Shown here in pieces: positions 1 to 8,419 of a stretch of 64,000 bases of DNA. The notes under the pieces are model-generated. The model saw only the letters and a list, made by a program, of their open reading frames with translations. It was not told the origin of the DNA and searched no databases. The DNA is from Thalassovita sp. GTDB taxonomy: Bacteria; Pseudomonadota; Alphaproteobacteria; Rhodobacterales; Rhodobacteraceae. Where the stretch lies: assembly GCA_017792425.1 (NCBI GenBank), contig CP051233.1, positions 151,457 to 215,456 on the forward strand, read 5' to 3'. Made by a program: the position numbers and the translations under genes. Within the stretch, counting starts at the first letter, position 1. Each line of letters opens with the position of its first letter.

Positions 1-487
1 CCCCGCCGACAGCAACCCGTACCGCTGCGAGTATGTCGTCCGCCGTCACCAATGCGGTGCCTGTCGTGGCGTTTCCCGCAAAAAGCGAACGTCCTGCATA
101 TGAAGCGTTGAGAGCAGAAACCACGGCGTCCAACTGTTCCCCCGCATTCCTCGCCAAGACAGACCGGGTTTCTCCAGTTCCATGATCCGCTTTCAGCAAA
201 TCGGACGAAAGCGCCTCTGAACCAGCTTGAATCCTTTCCAGCGACGCCTGCATCGCAGCCGCAAATCCCCCGGCCTCCGTGGTGGCGGTTTCAAAGGCTT
301 GTGTCGTTCGTCCCCGATGTTCGACATCCGCCAGATAGCGGAATTCGCCGTTCAGATGCCGGGCCGGGTTTGTCGTTTCCCCTGTAGAAAGCTCTTGAGT
401 CAGTTGCGCCAGACGTTCGTTCAAACTTGCGTTCTGCCGCCGAAGCATCAGGGTTTGCCCCAGATCCCCTGCCGAAATCGGTTTCAT
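1..487 (-). CDS. flgL: Flagellar hook-filament junction protein FlgL (HAP3), C-terminus outside window
   Basis: FlgL joins the hook to the flagellin filament outside the cell. The visible 162 codons read MKPISAGDLGQTLMLRR and continue with heptad-like helical sequence (N-x-x-L-x-x-L repeats) typical of flagellin-family N-termini. The coding frame is open to the first base of the window, so the C-terminal part lies outside. The ATG overlaps the flgK stop as TGATG, indicating translational coupling. Position directly after flgK is the standard order in alphaproteobacterial flagellar operons. The name rests on this order plus the N-terminal sequence; the rest of the protein cannot be checked here. 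Confidence 0.87.
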   Translation of the reverse strand, partial: MKPISAGDLGQTLMLRRQNASLNERLAQLTQELSTGETTNPARHLNGEFRYLADVEHRGRTTQAFETATTEAGGFAAAMQASLERIQAGSEALSSDLLKADHGTGETRSVLARNAGEQLDAVVSALNASYAGRSLFAGNATTGTALVTADDILAAVRVAVGG

Positions 488-1932
488 CAGCCAATCTCCA
501 TCAATTGCTGCAACATGTCATCGACGGCCTGGATGATCTTTGCGTTCGCTGCATAGGCCTGTTCAATCAACAACAGCTTTTGCAACTCGGCATCCGAATC
601 CACGCCCAGGGACAATTCCATCTCTGCCAGCTTGGATTGACGCGACGCGGCATAGCTGAGGCTTTGATCCTGGCGATTGATCCGCGTCCAGACCGAAGAA
701 CCGAAATCCGACGCGAAGGTCGCTGCGGATCGTTCAGTTGATCCCAGAGAGCTTGTCGAAGGCTGTCGCACCTTTGCCAGCGCATCCAGCATCGACTGCA
801 GCAAATCCGCGTTGCCGCTATCGCCGGGTTGCGTGGCCTCCAGACCGTCCTTTAGCCGCCACAAATCACCCCCTCTGCCCGGATCAACCGATTGGTTCAC
901 CGAAATCCGCGCCGCGAGTCCCGTTTGGGTTTGCACAGTTTGCCCGTCATCAGTGAACAGACCGGGCTGACCTGCGGCAAGCGTTGGGTCCACGCCGGAT
1001 TGAAATCTCTCAACCAGATCTTGCGCCACAGTGTCCAATTGCATCTGCACATCCACAAATAGTTCGTCGCGCACGGCGAAAAGTCCCGCCAACGATCCAC
1101 CGGCCAACGCCTTGTCATCCGCCGCCGAACCCGGTTTCCCGTTCACGGTCACGGCGGAAAGCAAACCGTTTTCCAAGGTCATATGCGGTGCAACCGTATT
1201 GCGGGAGCCAAACCCGATTGCAGCGGCCTTGCCGTCCAGCAACACGGCCCCACCCGGAGTCATCAGGGCAACCGCACCGAAATCCCGCTTCAACTCGCGC
1301 ACCGGAACAATTGCCGATATCTCATCAATTGCGGCCTGACGCTGGTCCATCAGGCCAGCAGTGTCCCGTCCGTGGGACTGGGCCGCAATAATGTCGTGGT
1401 TCAGTTTTTCCACAGCCCCAAGCACCGTGTTCAACCGCGATACCTTTTGCCCGATCTGCCTGTCAGCCTCGGCCCGAAGGGCCTGGAGACCATCGGACAG
1501 GGAGTTCAGATGGTCGGTTATGCCCTTCGCCGACTGCAAGACCGCTTCCAGCCGGGATTCTGATTCCGGCAGACTGGCCGCTGAAATCACACTGGACTCG
1601 AACTCTGCCAACAGGCCGGTCAGCGCCCGTTCCTCCGTTGGATCCCCGGCAAGTGATCCCAGACGTTCCAGATATTCAAGCCGGATTTCCGCGTCCGCCG
1701 TTTCCGCATCCGCCAATCGCCGGTCCGCAATCAAGGCCGTATCTGTGAGGCGGTTGACCCCGTTGACAGTGACGCCGCCGCTGGCGCTGTCGCCGCGCGC
1801 AGACAGAGACAGTTCCCGGACGGCATAGCCCTCGGTCATGACATTCGCCAGGTTCGAGGCGACAATCCCCGCCCCCCTGGCCGAGGCGTTCAGCCCGGAC
1901 AGGGCGTTCGAAAGTGCGTTCGAAAGGGACAT
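487..1932 (-). CDS. flgK: Flagellar hook-associated protein 1 FlgK
   Basis: FlgK (HAP1) is the first hook-filament junction protein, secreted through the flagellar type III apparatus. The 481-residue product starts MSLSNALSNALSGLNASARG and has the N-terminal rod/hook motif (ASNLANVMTEGYAV). It ends with the paired C-terminal helix (AYAANAKIIQAVDDMLQQLM), the two halves that form the D0 coiled coil in this family. The length is somewhat shorter than the enterobacterial protein (about 547), consistent with a reduced central domain. It lies 26 bases after flgE and overlaps flgL by one base, so the three are probably cotranscribed. Confidence 0.93.
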   Translation of the reverse strand: MSLSNALSNALSGLNASARGAGIVASNLANVMTEGYAVRELSLSARGDSASGGVTVNGVNRLTDTALIADRRLADAETADAEIRLEYLERLGSLAGDPTEERALTGLLAEFESSVISAASLPESESRLEAVLQSAKGITDHLNSLSDGLQALRAEADRQIGQKVSRLNTVLGAVEKLNHDIIAAQSHGRDTAGLMDQRQAAIDEISAIVPVRELKRDFGAVALMTPGGAVLLDGKAAAIGFGSRNTVAPHMTLENGLLSAVTVNGKPGSAADDKALAGGSLAGLFAVRDELFVDVQMQLDTVAQDLVERFQSGVDPTLAAGQPGLFTDDGQTVQTQTGLAARISVNQSVDPGRGGDLWRLKDGLEATQPGDSGNADLLQSMLDALAKVRQPSTSSLGSTERSAATFASDFGSSVWTRINRQDQSLSYAASRQSKLAEMELSLGVDSDAELQKLLLIEQAYAANAKIIQAVDDMLQQLMEIG

Positions 1933-1958
1933 GGGCCCTCCTTTCCAAGGCTAGCGGG

Positions 1959-3260
1959 TTAGCGTTTGATGTTGGTGGTTTCCTGCAACATCTCGTCGAC
2001 GGTCTGGATGACCTTGGCGTTGGACGAATAGGCCCGCTGGGTCTGGATCATGTCGGTCAGTTCACCCGCCACGTCGGTTGCCGATTCCTCTAGCGCGTAG
2101 GAAACGATGTCCCCGGTCGGGCCATCTCCGGCGTCCCACAAAAAGAACGTGCCGCTGCTGGGCGAGGTCGCAAAGGTCTGGTGATCCAAAGCGACCAACC
2201 CGTTCGGATTTGGCATATCCACCAATGGCACCTGATAGATCGTGCGGGTGATGCCAGTGTCATAGACCGCGTGGACGAACCCGTTGGAATCCACCTCGAC
2301 CGAGGTCATGTTCCCGACCGGATACCCATCCTTGTCAATCGAAACCGGGGCAAAGCTGCTGGACAGTTGCGTCAGGCCATCGGGGTCACCCGGTTGGCCA
2401 ATGTTGATCTCTAGCGGGCCGCCCGCGACATCGACGATCAAAGCGCCGGTCGTGGCGTCATAGGCACCCCCGATCACGTCGGTGACACTGTTCAACGTGC
2501 CGCCGGCAATCCGCCCATCATCAAAACTCAGCGCGTATTCGCCAATGACCGCGTTGTTCTGCGCTGTGTCGCGCAGGATCATGTTCCATTCATTGGAAAT
2601 GCCGCTGGCCGGGATCGTTGGGGTGAACTCGATTTCTATGCTTTGGCTGATGCCCAGATTGTCATAATACTCGATGGATAGGGCTTGCGATTCCCCGTCC
2701 GCCGCAGCCTCTGTCGCTGTTGCAGGCAGGTTCACACCCAGCGAAATCCGCGTCGTCGGTTCGCCGGTCAACTGGTTGACATTGACCTGCACAGGTTCCA
2801 ACCCAGCACCGGTATCCCGCGGATAGGTGGGCACCGTCCCATTCGCCAGGGCCGGCCACCCCATCAGCGTCAACCCCGACTGCGTGACCAGATACCCGTT
2901 GCTGTCTGTCTGGAACGACCCTGTTGTCGTCAACAGCATCTGCGCCGCGCCGTTTCCGACACTGATTTCACTGGACGAAGCGACTGGCAGGAACCCGCGC
3001 CCCCGCACCGCAAGATCGGTGGCATTGGACGTCGTCACCAGCGATCCTGACTGGCTGACCAGCTTCTGTGTCGTTGCCCGCACGCCCCCCGCAGAATAGG
3101 CCCCCATCCCCGAGGACACCACCATCGAGTGGAAATCCGTCTGCATCCTCTTGTAACCATAGGTCGAAGAGTTCGCGATGTTGTCGGAAATCGTGGAAAG
3201 GCGGCTGGCATTTGCCGTCAGCCCCGCCACGCCTGCATTCAGGGAAGAGGAAATCGTCAT
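1959..3260 (-). CDS. flgE: Flagellar hook protein FlgE
   Basis: FlgE polymerises into the universal-joint hook. The 433-residue protein carries the family N-terminal motif (LSTISDNIANSSTYGYKR) and the matching C-terminal helix (YSSNAKVIQTVDEMLQ). Between them are beta-rich hook domains, including a FlgE-type segment around residues 190-260 (YYDNLGISQSIEIEF). The ATG is preceded by GAAAGG at about 8 bases. The gene follows motB by 98 bases on the same strand and precedes flgK, which supports the hook assignment over FlgF or FlgG; these are also shorter. Confidence 0.92.
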   Translation of the reverse strand: MTISSSLNAGVAGLTANASRLSTISDNIANSSTYGYKRMQTDFHSMVVSSGMGAYSAGGVRATTQKLVSQSGSLVTTSNATDLAVRGRGFLPVASSSEISVGNGAAQMLLTTTGSFQTDSNGYLVTQSGLTLMGWPALANGTVPTYPRDTGAGLEPVQVNVNQLTGEPTTRISLGVNLPATATEAAADGESQALSIEYYDNLGISQSIEIEFTPTIPASGISNEWNMILRDTAQNNAVIGEYALSFDDGRIAGGTLNSVTDVIGGAYDATTGALIVDVAGGPLEINIGQPGDPDGLTQLSSSFAPVSIDKDGYPVGNMTSVEVDSNGFVHAVYDTGITRTIYQVPLVDMPNPNGLVALDHQTFATSPSSGTFFLWDAGDGPTGDIVSYALEESATDVAGELTDMIQTQRAYSSNAKVIQTVDEMLQETTNIKR

Positions 3261-3358
3261 GGATACGCCTTTCTACTGTATCGGCCGGTATGGGACACAG
3301 CGTTACAGCGCGGGGATTAACGGGCGGCTAATAGATAAAATTGACGCGTTTTCCTTGT

Positions 3359-4180
3359 TCAACGAATGCCGTTGCGCAGCAGGATCACCTCTAGCCGATT
3401 GTTGCGTGGACTGGCCGGGTCGGTCGCAACCGGTTCCTTGTCCGCATGCCCGGAAACCCTTTGGACGCGATCATGGTGCAACCCCTTTTCCTGTAACAGC
3501 AGGCGCATTCGATCAGCCCTTGCCGACGACAGCGACCAGACGGGATTGTCCCGCAGGACCACCGGATAGGCGCGTGTGTGCGCCTCTACCGCGATATCGT
3601 TGTTCACTAGCGCGAACACCCGTGCAAGCATCTGCGCCAGGTCGCGCAGCAGCGGCGTCGGCGTATCGGTGTCGCGCTCGAACAACAAGTCGTCCGGCAG
3701 GTCGAACAGTTCCACGATCAGGCCCTCGTCGGTCAGGCGCGTGATGATATGGCGCTGCATCTGCGGGCTGAACACAGCTTCGCCACCGCCTTTCATCAAG
3801 GCGTCCTGCAGGTTGTGCAGGGTCTTGTCATCCTCTCCGATTTCACCGCGCGATTGTCGGCTTTCGGTCGCATTCAGGTTCGAAGCCCCGGTCCCGTTCT
3901 GCGCCAGTACCGTTTCCGTGAACACGGATTCCCCCCCGAACGCCCCGTCCCCGCCACCCGAGATACGGTTAATCGCTACGGTCGGATTGAAATAATCCGC
4001 GATTCCCTTGCGTTGTTTTTCCGTTGTCGCATTTAGCAGCCACATCAACATGAAGAAGGCCATCATGGCGGTCACGAAGTCAGCATAGGCTACTTTCCAC
4101 GCCCCACCGTGGTGCCCATCGCCGCCAACGACCTTCTTGCGTTTGATGATGACTGGCGCCGCATTCGATTGCGTGCCCAT
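3359..4180 (-). CDS. motB: Flagellar motor stator protein MotB
   Basis: MotB anchors the MotA/B proton-channel stator to peptidoglycan. The 273-residue protein has a basic cytoplasmic N-terminus, then one membrane helix starting AYADFVTAMMAFFMLMWLL. D34 in YADF is the expected proton-binding aspartate. After a low-complexity linker there is a C-terminal OmpA-like peptidoglycan-binding domain with the SSARADRMRLLLQEKGL helix and a terminal NNRLEVILLR strand. No motA is visible next to it; it would have to lie elsewhere in the genome. It is transcribed toward flgE and is probably the head of the flagellar run seen here. Confidence 0.92.
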   Translation of the reverse strand: MGTQSNAAPVIIKRKKVVGGDGHHGGAWKVAYADFVTAMMAFFMLMWLLNATTEKQRKGIADYFNPTVAINRISGGGDGAFGGESVFTETVLAQNGTGASNLNATESRQSRGEIGEDDKTLHNLQDALMKGGGEAVFSPQMQRHIITRLTDEGLIVELFDLPDDLLFERDTDTPTPLLRDLAQMLARVFALVNNDIAVEAHTRAYPVVLRDNPVWSLSSARADRMRLLLQEKGLHHDRVQRVSGHADKEPVATDPASPRNNRLEVILLRNGIR

Positions 4181-4288
4181 CTCACCACCTCTTTCTCACC
4201 CGGTATCAGGCTTATCAGGCAGTGTGTTACCAATGTCCTAACAGATAAAATGCGTTAGGAATTCCCCAGCGCAGACAAAGGGCAGACC

Positions 4289-5035
4289 ATGACCGAATTC
4301 AACCGTTACGCAATCTACTTTGCCCCCGAACCCGGTCCGCTGGCCGATTTCGCCGCCTGCTGGCTGGGGTGGGATTTGCTGACCGGCACGCCCGCCACCC
4401 AGATGGAACTGGACGGCGTCAATCTGGATGTGATCACGGAAACCCCCCGGAAGTACGGGTTTCACGGTACGATCAAACCGCCGTTTCGCCTGGCCATAGG
4501 TCAGGATCCCTCCGCACTTACGCAAGCGACTGCCTCTCTGTGCAAGCGGTTGTCCCCCGTGGTTTTGGACGGTCTGTGCCTTGCACGGCTTGGGCGGTTC
4601 CTGGCCTTGGTTCCAAGCGGGGACACGACACCGCTGAAGATGCTTGCGGCCGATGTCGTGCGTTCGCTGGACAGGTTCCGCGCGGCACCGGATGAACAGG
4701 AAACGGCGCGCCGCCTTCGGGCACGATTGACCGCTCGGCAATTGGAACTTCTGCACCGGTGGGGCTATCCCTATGTGATGGAGGAGTTTCGTTTTCACAT
4801 GACGCTGACCGGCACGATGCCAAGGCCCGACGCCAAAGCTCTGAAAGCCAAACTCGAACCGGTATTGGCCTCGCTTTTGCATCAACCGTTGCGGGTCAAC
4901 AGCCTTTGTCTGGTCGGTCAGGACAGCAGCGGGATGTTCCGGTTGATTCAGCGGTTTTTCCTGTCAGGGCAGGCCCCTGACACGGACAATTCGACAAAAA
5001 TTGGGCAAATCGTGCCTGACATCCACTCAAAATGA
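4289..5035 (+). CDS. DUF1045 / 2H phosphoesterase-like protein
   Basis: This 248-residue protein matches the DUF1045 family, known from phosphonate (phn) gene neighbourhoods and related to 2H phosphoesterases. The two hallmark H-x-T motifs are visible: FHGT (H59, T61) and FHMTLTG (H170, T172), about 110 residues apart. They would form a 2H-type active site for phosphodiester or cyclic-nucleotide-type substrates. The start ATG follows AAAGGGCAG closely. No other phosphonate genes are in the window, so the phn link is family knowledge only and the substrate here is unknown. It is divergent from motB across a 108-base gap. Confidence 0.75.
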   Translation: MTEFNRYAIYFAPEPGPLADFAACWLGWDLLTGTPATQMELDGVNLDVITETPRKYGFHGTIKPPFRLAIGQDPSALTQATASLCKRLSPVVLDGLCLARLGRFLALVPSGDTTPLKMLAADVVRSLDRFRAAPDEQETARRLRARLTARQLELLHRWGYPYVMEEFRFHMTLTGTMPRPDAKALKAKLEPVLASLLHQPLRVNSLCLVGQDSSGMFRLIQRFFLSGQAPDTDNSTKIGQIVPDIHSK

Positions 5036-5102
5036 TCATCATGACGCCGTTATTTCGCGGTATCCGGGAATTCCTGAAGTAAGCTGACAGAAGGAACTAC
5101 CA

Positions 5103-5228
5103 ATGTTTTGGATCGTTAACACTTTGCTTGTCGTCTTTTCGGCCGCTCTGGCTGGCAAGGTTCTGCGCCACTGGTACCCTGATTGGGAACTGTTCGGCAA
5201 AGCCAAGAAAGACTCGCAGCAAGCCTGA
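5103..5228 (+). CDS. Small single-helix membrane protein (41 aa)
   Basis: A 41-codon reading frame starts at ATG 5103 after a good Shine-Dalgarno (AAGGAA, about 6 bases upstream). The product begins MFWIVNTLLVVFSAALAG, a hydrophobic helix long enough to span the membrane. It is followed by a charged, aromatic tail (HWYPDWELFGKAKK). The gene lies 67 bases after the DUF1045 gene on the same strand. I do not recognise the family and assign no function. The signals that make it look real are the ribosome binding site and the helix-plus-charged-tail layout. Confidence 0.5.
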   Translation: MFWIVNTLLVVFSAALAGKVLRHWYPDWELFGKAKKDSQQA

Positions 5229-5343
5229 TTTGGGGGCTGGAGTCATTCGGCAGCCTCTCATTTTACCGGTTGCCTTCAGCCCTCCGCTTCTTTCTCAACC
5301 TGCCAAGCCGTCCGGTTGAGGACTTCAACTGTACGAAGCGACA

Positions 5344-6099
5344 TCACTTCCCACTACGCAGGCGCATGGATCGCAGCATGTGGCCGGGCAATACCGCAAA
5401 GCACCGCATGTAGCGCAAGAACATCCGGTGCGGATTTTCCAGCATCCGCCACAGCCACTCCAGTTGCACCTTGCGCACCCAATGCGGCGCCCGTTTCTGA
5501 CTGCCCGACAAGAAATCCAATCCTGCCCCGATTGACGCGAATCCCACAGAAGGTGCGACCGCCCTGCCACGCGCGGCGAACAGTTCCTGTTTGGGCGCAC
5601 CCAAAGCGACAAAACACAGCCCCGCAGCATCCGCTTCCAGATGGCGCAAAATCTCGTCCGCCTGTACCCCTTGCGGATCAAACCCGAACGGCGGCGCGAT
5701 GCAGTGGGATACGCTTAGTCCCGGCACACGGGCTTCCAGCACCTTTGCCGCGCGTTTCAGGCTGTCGTCCGTCGTTCCAACCAGCGCCACGGATCTTCCA
5801 ACCCGCGCCGCCAGTTCACACAGGGGCAGGATCAGATCCGAACCAGGCAGCAACTGCACCGGTTGCCCGGCGACATGCGACATCCAGATAATCGGGTTGC
5901 CATCGGCGACGACAAAATCCTGCGCCTTGTAGGCGGCACGAAAATCCATGTCGTCGCGTAGTTTCACCAGGTGATCCAGATTCAGCGTAGCCAGAGCGAA
6001 TCCGCGACGATCGGACAGGCGTTCCCCAACCGCGTCCATCAAGGTCACGCGGTCGGGAATACCGACGTTCAGTTCATACTGACCGATCGTGAATTTCAC
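5344..6099 (-). CDS. WecG/TagA/CpsF family glycosyltransferase (GT26)
   Basis: GT26 enzymes add the second sugar (for example ManNAcA or ManNAc) to an undecaprenyl-diphosphate-linked first sugar at the inner membrane. The 251-residue protein has the family landmarks: TLNLDHLVKL near residue 40, VVADGNPIIW near 65, a PPFGF motif in the middle, and the GAPKQELF and GAGLDFLSG segments. I chose the GTG at 6099 because AGGAG sits 6 bases upstream. An in-frame ATG 25 codons earlier lacks a comparable site. It is convergent with the small membrane protein and divergent from the oxidoreductase operon that follows. Confidence 0.85.
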   Translation of the reverse strand: MKFTIGQYELNVGIPDRVTLMDAVGERLSDRRGFALATLNLDHLVKLRDDMDFRAAYKAQDFVVADGNPIIWMSHVAGQPVQLLPGSDLILPLCELAARVGRSVALVGTTDDSLKRAAKVLEARVPGLSVSHCIAPPFGFDPQGVQADEILRHLEADAAGLCFVALGAPKQELFAARGRAVAPSVGFASIGAGLDFLSGSQKRAPHWVRKVQLEWLWRMLENPHRMFLRYMRCFAVLPGHMLRSMRLRSGK

Positions 6100-6299
6100 G
6101 CGCCTCTCCTGGTTAGGACGATCCGGCCGCAGGATACGCGGTCCTTGGCCGTTGGCAATCTCTGTAACCCGCAAACGTCTTTAAACGCGACAAACTGTTG
6201 ACATTTTCCTATGCTCGTATGCGGTTGGCGGCGAACGAACGAACACGCGGATATGTGGGTGGGTCACAGGACACAGGCAAAGCGGTGGGGTAAAACCGC

Positions 6300-7421
6300 A
6301 TGAGCGACGTTGCCATCATCGGTTGCGGCTTTGTCGCTGACCTGTACATGCGTTCGCTGCAGGTGTCCGGCATTTCGGTGTTGGGCGCCTTTGACAGCAA
6401 TCCCGACCGGGCCCGCGCCTTTTGTACTCACTGGAACGTACAAGGGTACGGCTCTGCCGCCGCGCTGCTACGGGCAATGCCGCAGGACAGCGTCGTTCTG
6501 AACCTGACAAACCCGTCCGCACATTATGAAGTGAACCGCGCCTGCCTGCAGGCTGGTCATCACGTGTATTCCGAAAAACCACTGGCAATGGACATGACCC
6601 AGGCCCGGGAACTGTACACTCTGGCAGCCAGGCAAGGGCGCCTTCTGGCCTCTGCCCCGTGTTCGGTGTTGGGCGAGGCCGCGCAGACGCTGGCCAAGGC
6701 GACGCGCGACGGACTGGCGGGGACGCCCCGGCTGATCTATGCGGAGCTGGATGACGGGTTCATCCCGCAGGCACCGGTGCGGGACTGGCACAGTGAAAGC
6801 GGCGCGCCCTGGCCCTACGAGGATGAATTTCGCGTCGGCTGCACGCTGGAACACGCCGGCTATTACCTGACCTGGCTGATCGCGATGTTCGGGTCTGTCC
6901 GCAGCGTGACCGCCGCCTCTGCCAACGTAATCCCCAACAAATTGGAGGTGACCGACGCCGCGCCGGATTTTTCCGTGGCGACCCTGTTTTTTGAATCCGG
7001 CCCGGTTGCGCGGTTGACCTGCTCCATCGCTGCCCCGCACGATCACCGGATACGGATCATCGGCGACGCCGGGGTGCTGACGTTGAAAAAGGCGTGGGAC
7101 AACGGCGCGCCGGTCCGGTTTCACCGCCGGATGCGCATCCGGCGGCGACTGCTGGAATCCCCTTTGGGTCGCCGGGTGAAACTGGCCGGGCCGACCCATC
7201 CCAAGGTCGGGCGCTGGGGGGCCGCGTCCATGAATTTTGCGCTGGGGGTGGCCGAAATGCTGGATGCGATCCGTGAAAACCGCCCATGCCGTTTGTCCGC
7301 CGATTTCGCGCTGCACCTGAACGAGGTGACGCTGGCGATCCAGAACGCCGGAGAGTCGACCGGCGCACAGCAGATGACCACGCGCTGCGACCGGATGGAG
7401 CCGATGCCATGGGCGCGCTGA
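6300..7421 (+). CDS. Gfo/Idh/MocA-family NAD(P)-dependent oxidoreductase
   Basis: Family members oxidise or reduce sugars, usually at C3 of a nucleotide sugar or cyclitol. The 373-residue protein has an N-terminal Rossmann fold (AIIGCGFVADLY) and the diagnostic EKP motif at residues 92-94 (YSEKPLAMD). The C-terminal substrate domain contains VGCTLEHAGYYLTW, a His-containing segment in the expected active-site region. It is first in a plus-strand run and its end overlaps the following epimerase by 13 bases. It probably supplies a modified sugar for the glycan encoded around it. The exact substrate cannot be read from sequence. Confidence 0.85.
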   Translation: MSDVAIIGCGFVADLYMRSLQVSGISVLGAFDSNPDRARAFCTHWNVQGYGSAAALLRAMPQDSVVLNLTNPSAHYEVNRACLQAGHHVYSEKPLAMDMTQARELYTLAARQGRLLASAPCSVLGEAAQTLAKATRDGLAGTPRLIYAELDDGFIPQAPVRDWHSESGAPWPYEDEFRVGCTLEHAGYYLTWLIAMFGSVRSVTAASANVIPNKLEVTDAAPDFSVATLFFESGPVARLTCSIAAPHDHRIRIIGDAGVLTLKKAWDNGAPVRFHRRMRIRRRLLESPLGRRVKLAGPTHPKVGRWGAASMNFALGVAEMLDAIRENRPCRLSADFALHLNEVTLAIQNAGESTGAQQMTTRCDRMEPMPWAR

Positions 7422-8419
7422 CGATCATGATCACCGGGGCCGCCGGCTATGTCGGTCGGGCCACCGTCGCGGCAGCGCGGGACGCGGGGCATGACGTGGT
7501 GGCCGTGGTGCGGCTGGCGGGCGTGGTGCCCGACGGTTGGGCGGATGATGACGGAATCGAACTGGTCGAGGCCGACCTGTCCCGCCCCGAAAGCGTGCAG
7601 GCGCTGGACATGGTCGGGGTGGACTCGGTGATCCATGCCGCCGCCAGCCTGTCCGGGAACGACGCCGCACAGGAACGCCACACCCTGACCGGAACCCGCC
7701 ACCTGCTGCAGGCGATGGCGCGCGCGGAGGAACCGCCGCGGCTGGTGCTGGTCAGCTCTGTTTCCGTCTACTCTGGCATGGGTTTACAGGCGCAATCCGA
7801 GATTGACGAAACCTCGGCGCTGGAACGCAACCCACGTCAACGCGACGCCTATTGCAGGGCCAAGCTAAACCAGGAACAGATCACCGCCGAAGGCGCGCTG
7901 GACCTGGGTGCCGAACTGCGGATCATGCGCGTGGGCGCTGTCTTTGGCCCCGGGCGGCTGTGGAATGCACATGTCGGGCTGCGCATCGGTCCGGCTGTTC
8001 TACGCCTGGTCCGTGGCGGGGAAATCCCGCTGTGCCATATCGCCCATTGTGCCGACGCGCTTGTGCGCGCCGCCGAAACAAAGGTGCCCGACAGCCCCGA
8101 TGGCGCGATAGAGGTGCTGAACGTGGTGGATGACGACCTGCCCGACCGTGTGCGGTTCCTGAACGCGATGGCACGGACCGGATGGCCCCGCCTGTTCGTT
8201 CCGGTCTGGTGGCGGTTCTTCGATATCGCGGCGCAGGTGTTGGGCTGGCTGCCGGGTTGTCCCGGCCTGCTGCGGCGCGAAACGCTGCGGGCACGAATTT
8301 TCCCGGTGCGCTATCCGAACGCCCGGCTGAAATCACGGCTGGGCCTGCCGCCAACCCCGCCGTTTGAACACGCCTTTACGCTGTCCGTCGGTGTCGAAAC
8401 ACCAGAGGAGGACGCATGA
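7409..8419 (+). CDS. NAD-dependent epimerase/dehydratase (extended SDR)
   Basis: This 336-residue extended short-chain dehydrogenase probably epimerises, dehydrates or reduces a nucleotide-sugar. It shows the GxxGxxG nucleotide motif (TGAAGYVGRA), a Ser-containing strand (LVSSVSVYSG), and a Y-x-x-x-K catalytic pair (AYCRAK). The start at 7409 has GGAG 8 bases upstream and overlaps the preceding oxidoreductase by 13 bases. The stop overlaps the next gene as ATGA. Together with the preceding gene it is the unfused counterpart of the fusion protein at 10637-12721. Confidence 0.83.
   Translation: MGALTIMITGAAGYVGRATVAAARDAGHDVVAVVRLAGVVPDGWADDDGIELVEADLSRPESVQALDMVGVDSVIHAAASLSGNDAAQERHTLTGTRHLLQAMARAEEPPRLVLVSSVSVYSGMGLQAQSEIDETSALERNPRQRDAYCRAKLNQEQITAEGALDLGAELRIMRVGAVFGPGRLWNAHVGLRIGPAVLRLVRGGEIPLCHIAHCADALVRAAETKVPDSPDGAIEVLNVVDDDLPDRVRFLNAMARTGWPRLFVPVWWRFFDIAAQVLGWLPGCPGLLRRETLRARIFPVRYPNARLKSRLGLPPTPPFEHAFTLSVGVETPEEDA

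Noticed and set aside
5294..5320. CTCAACC/GGTTGAG inverted repeat between the small membrane protein and the WecG-type gene
   Set aside because: The 13-base loop is long, no T-run follows on either strand and the stem is short, so it is not called as a terminator.
6198..6220. TTGACA upstream of the Gfo/Idh/MocA operon as a sigma-70 promoter
   Set aside because: The -35-like box is good but the nearest TATGCT or TCGTAT lies 7 or 11 bases away, and 17 bases gives GC-rich sequence, so no promoter is called.
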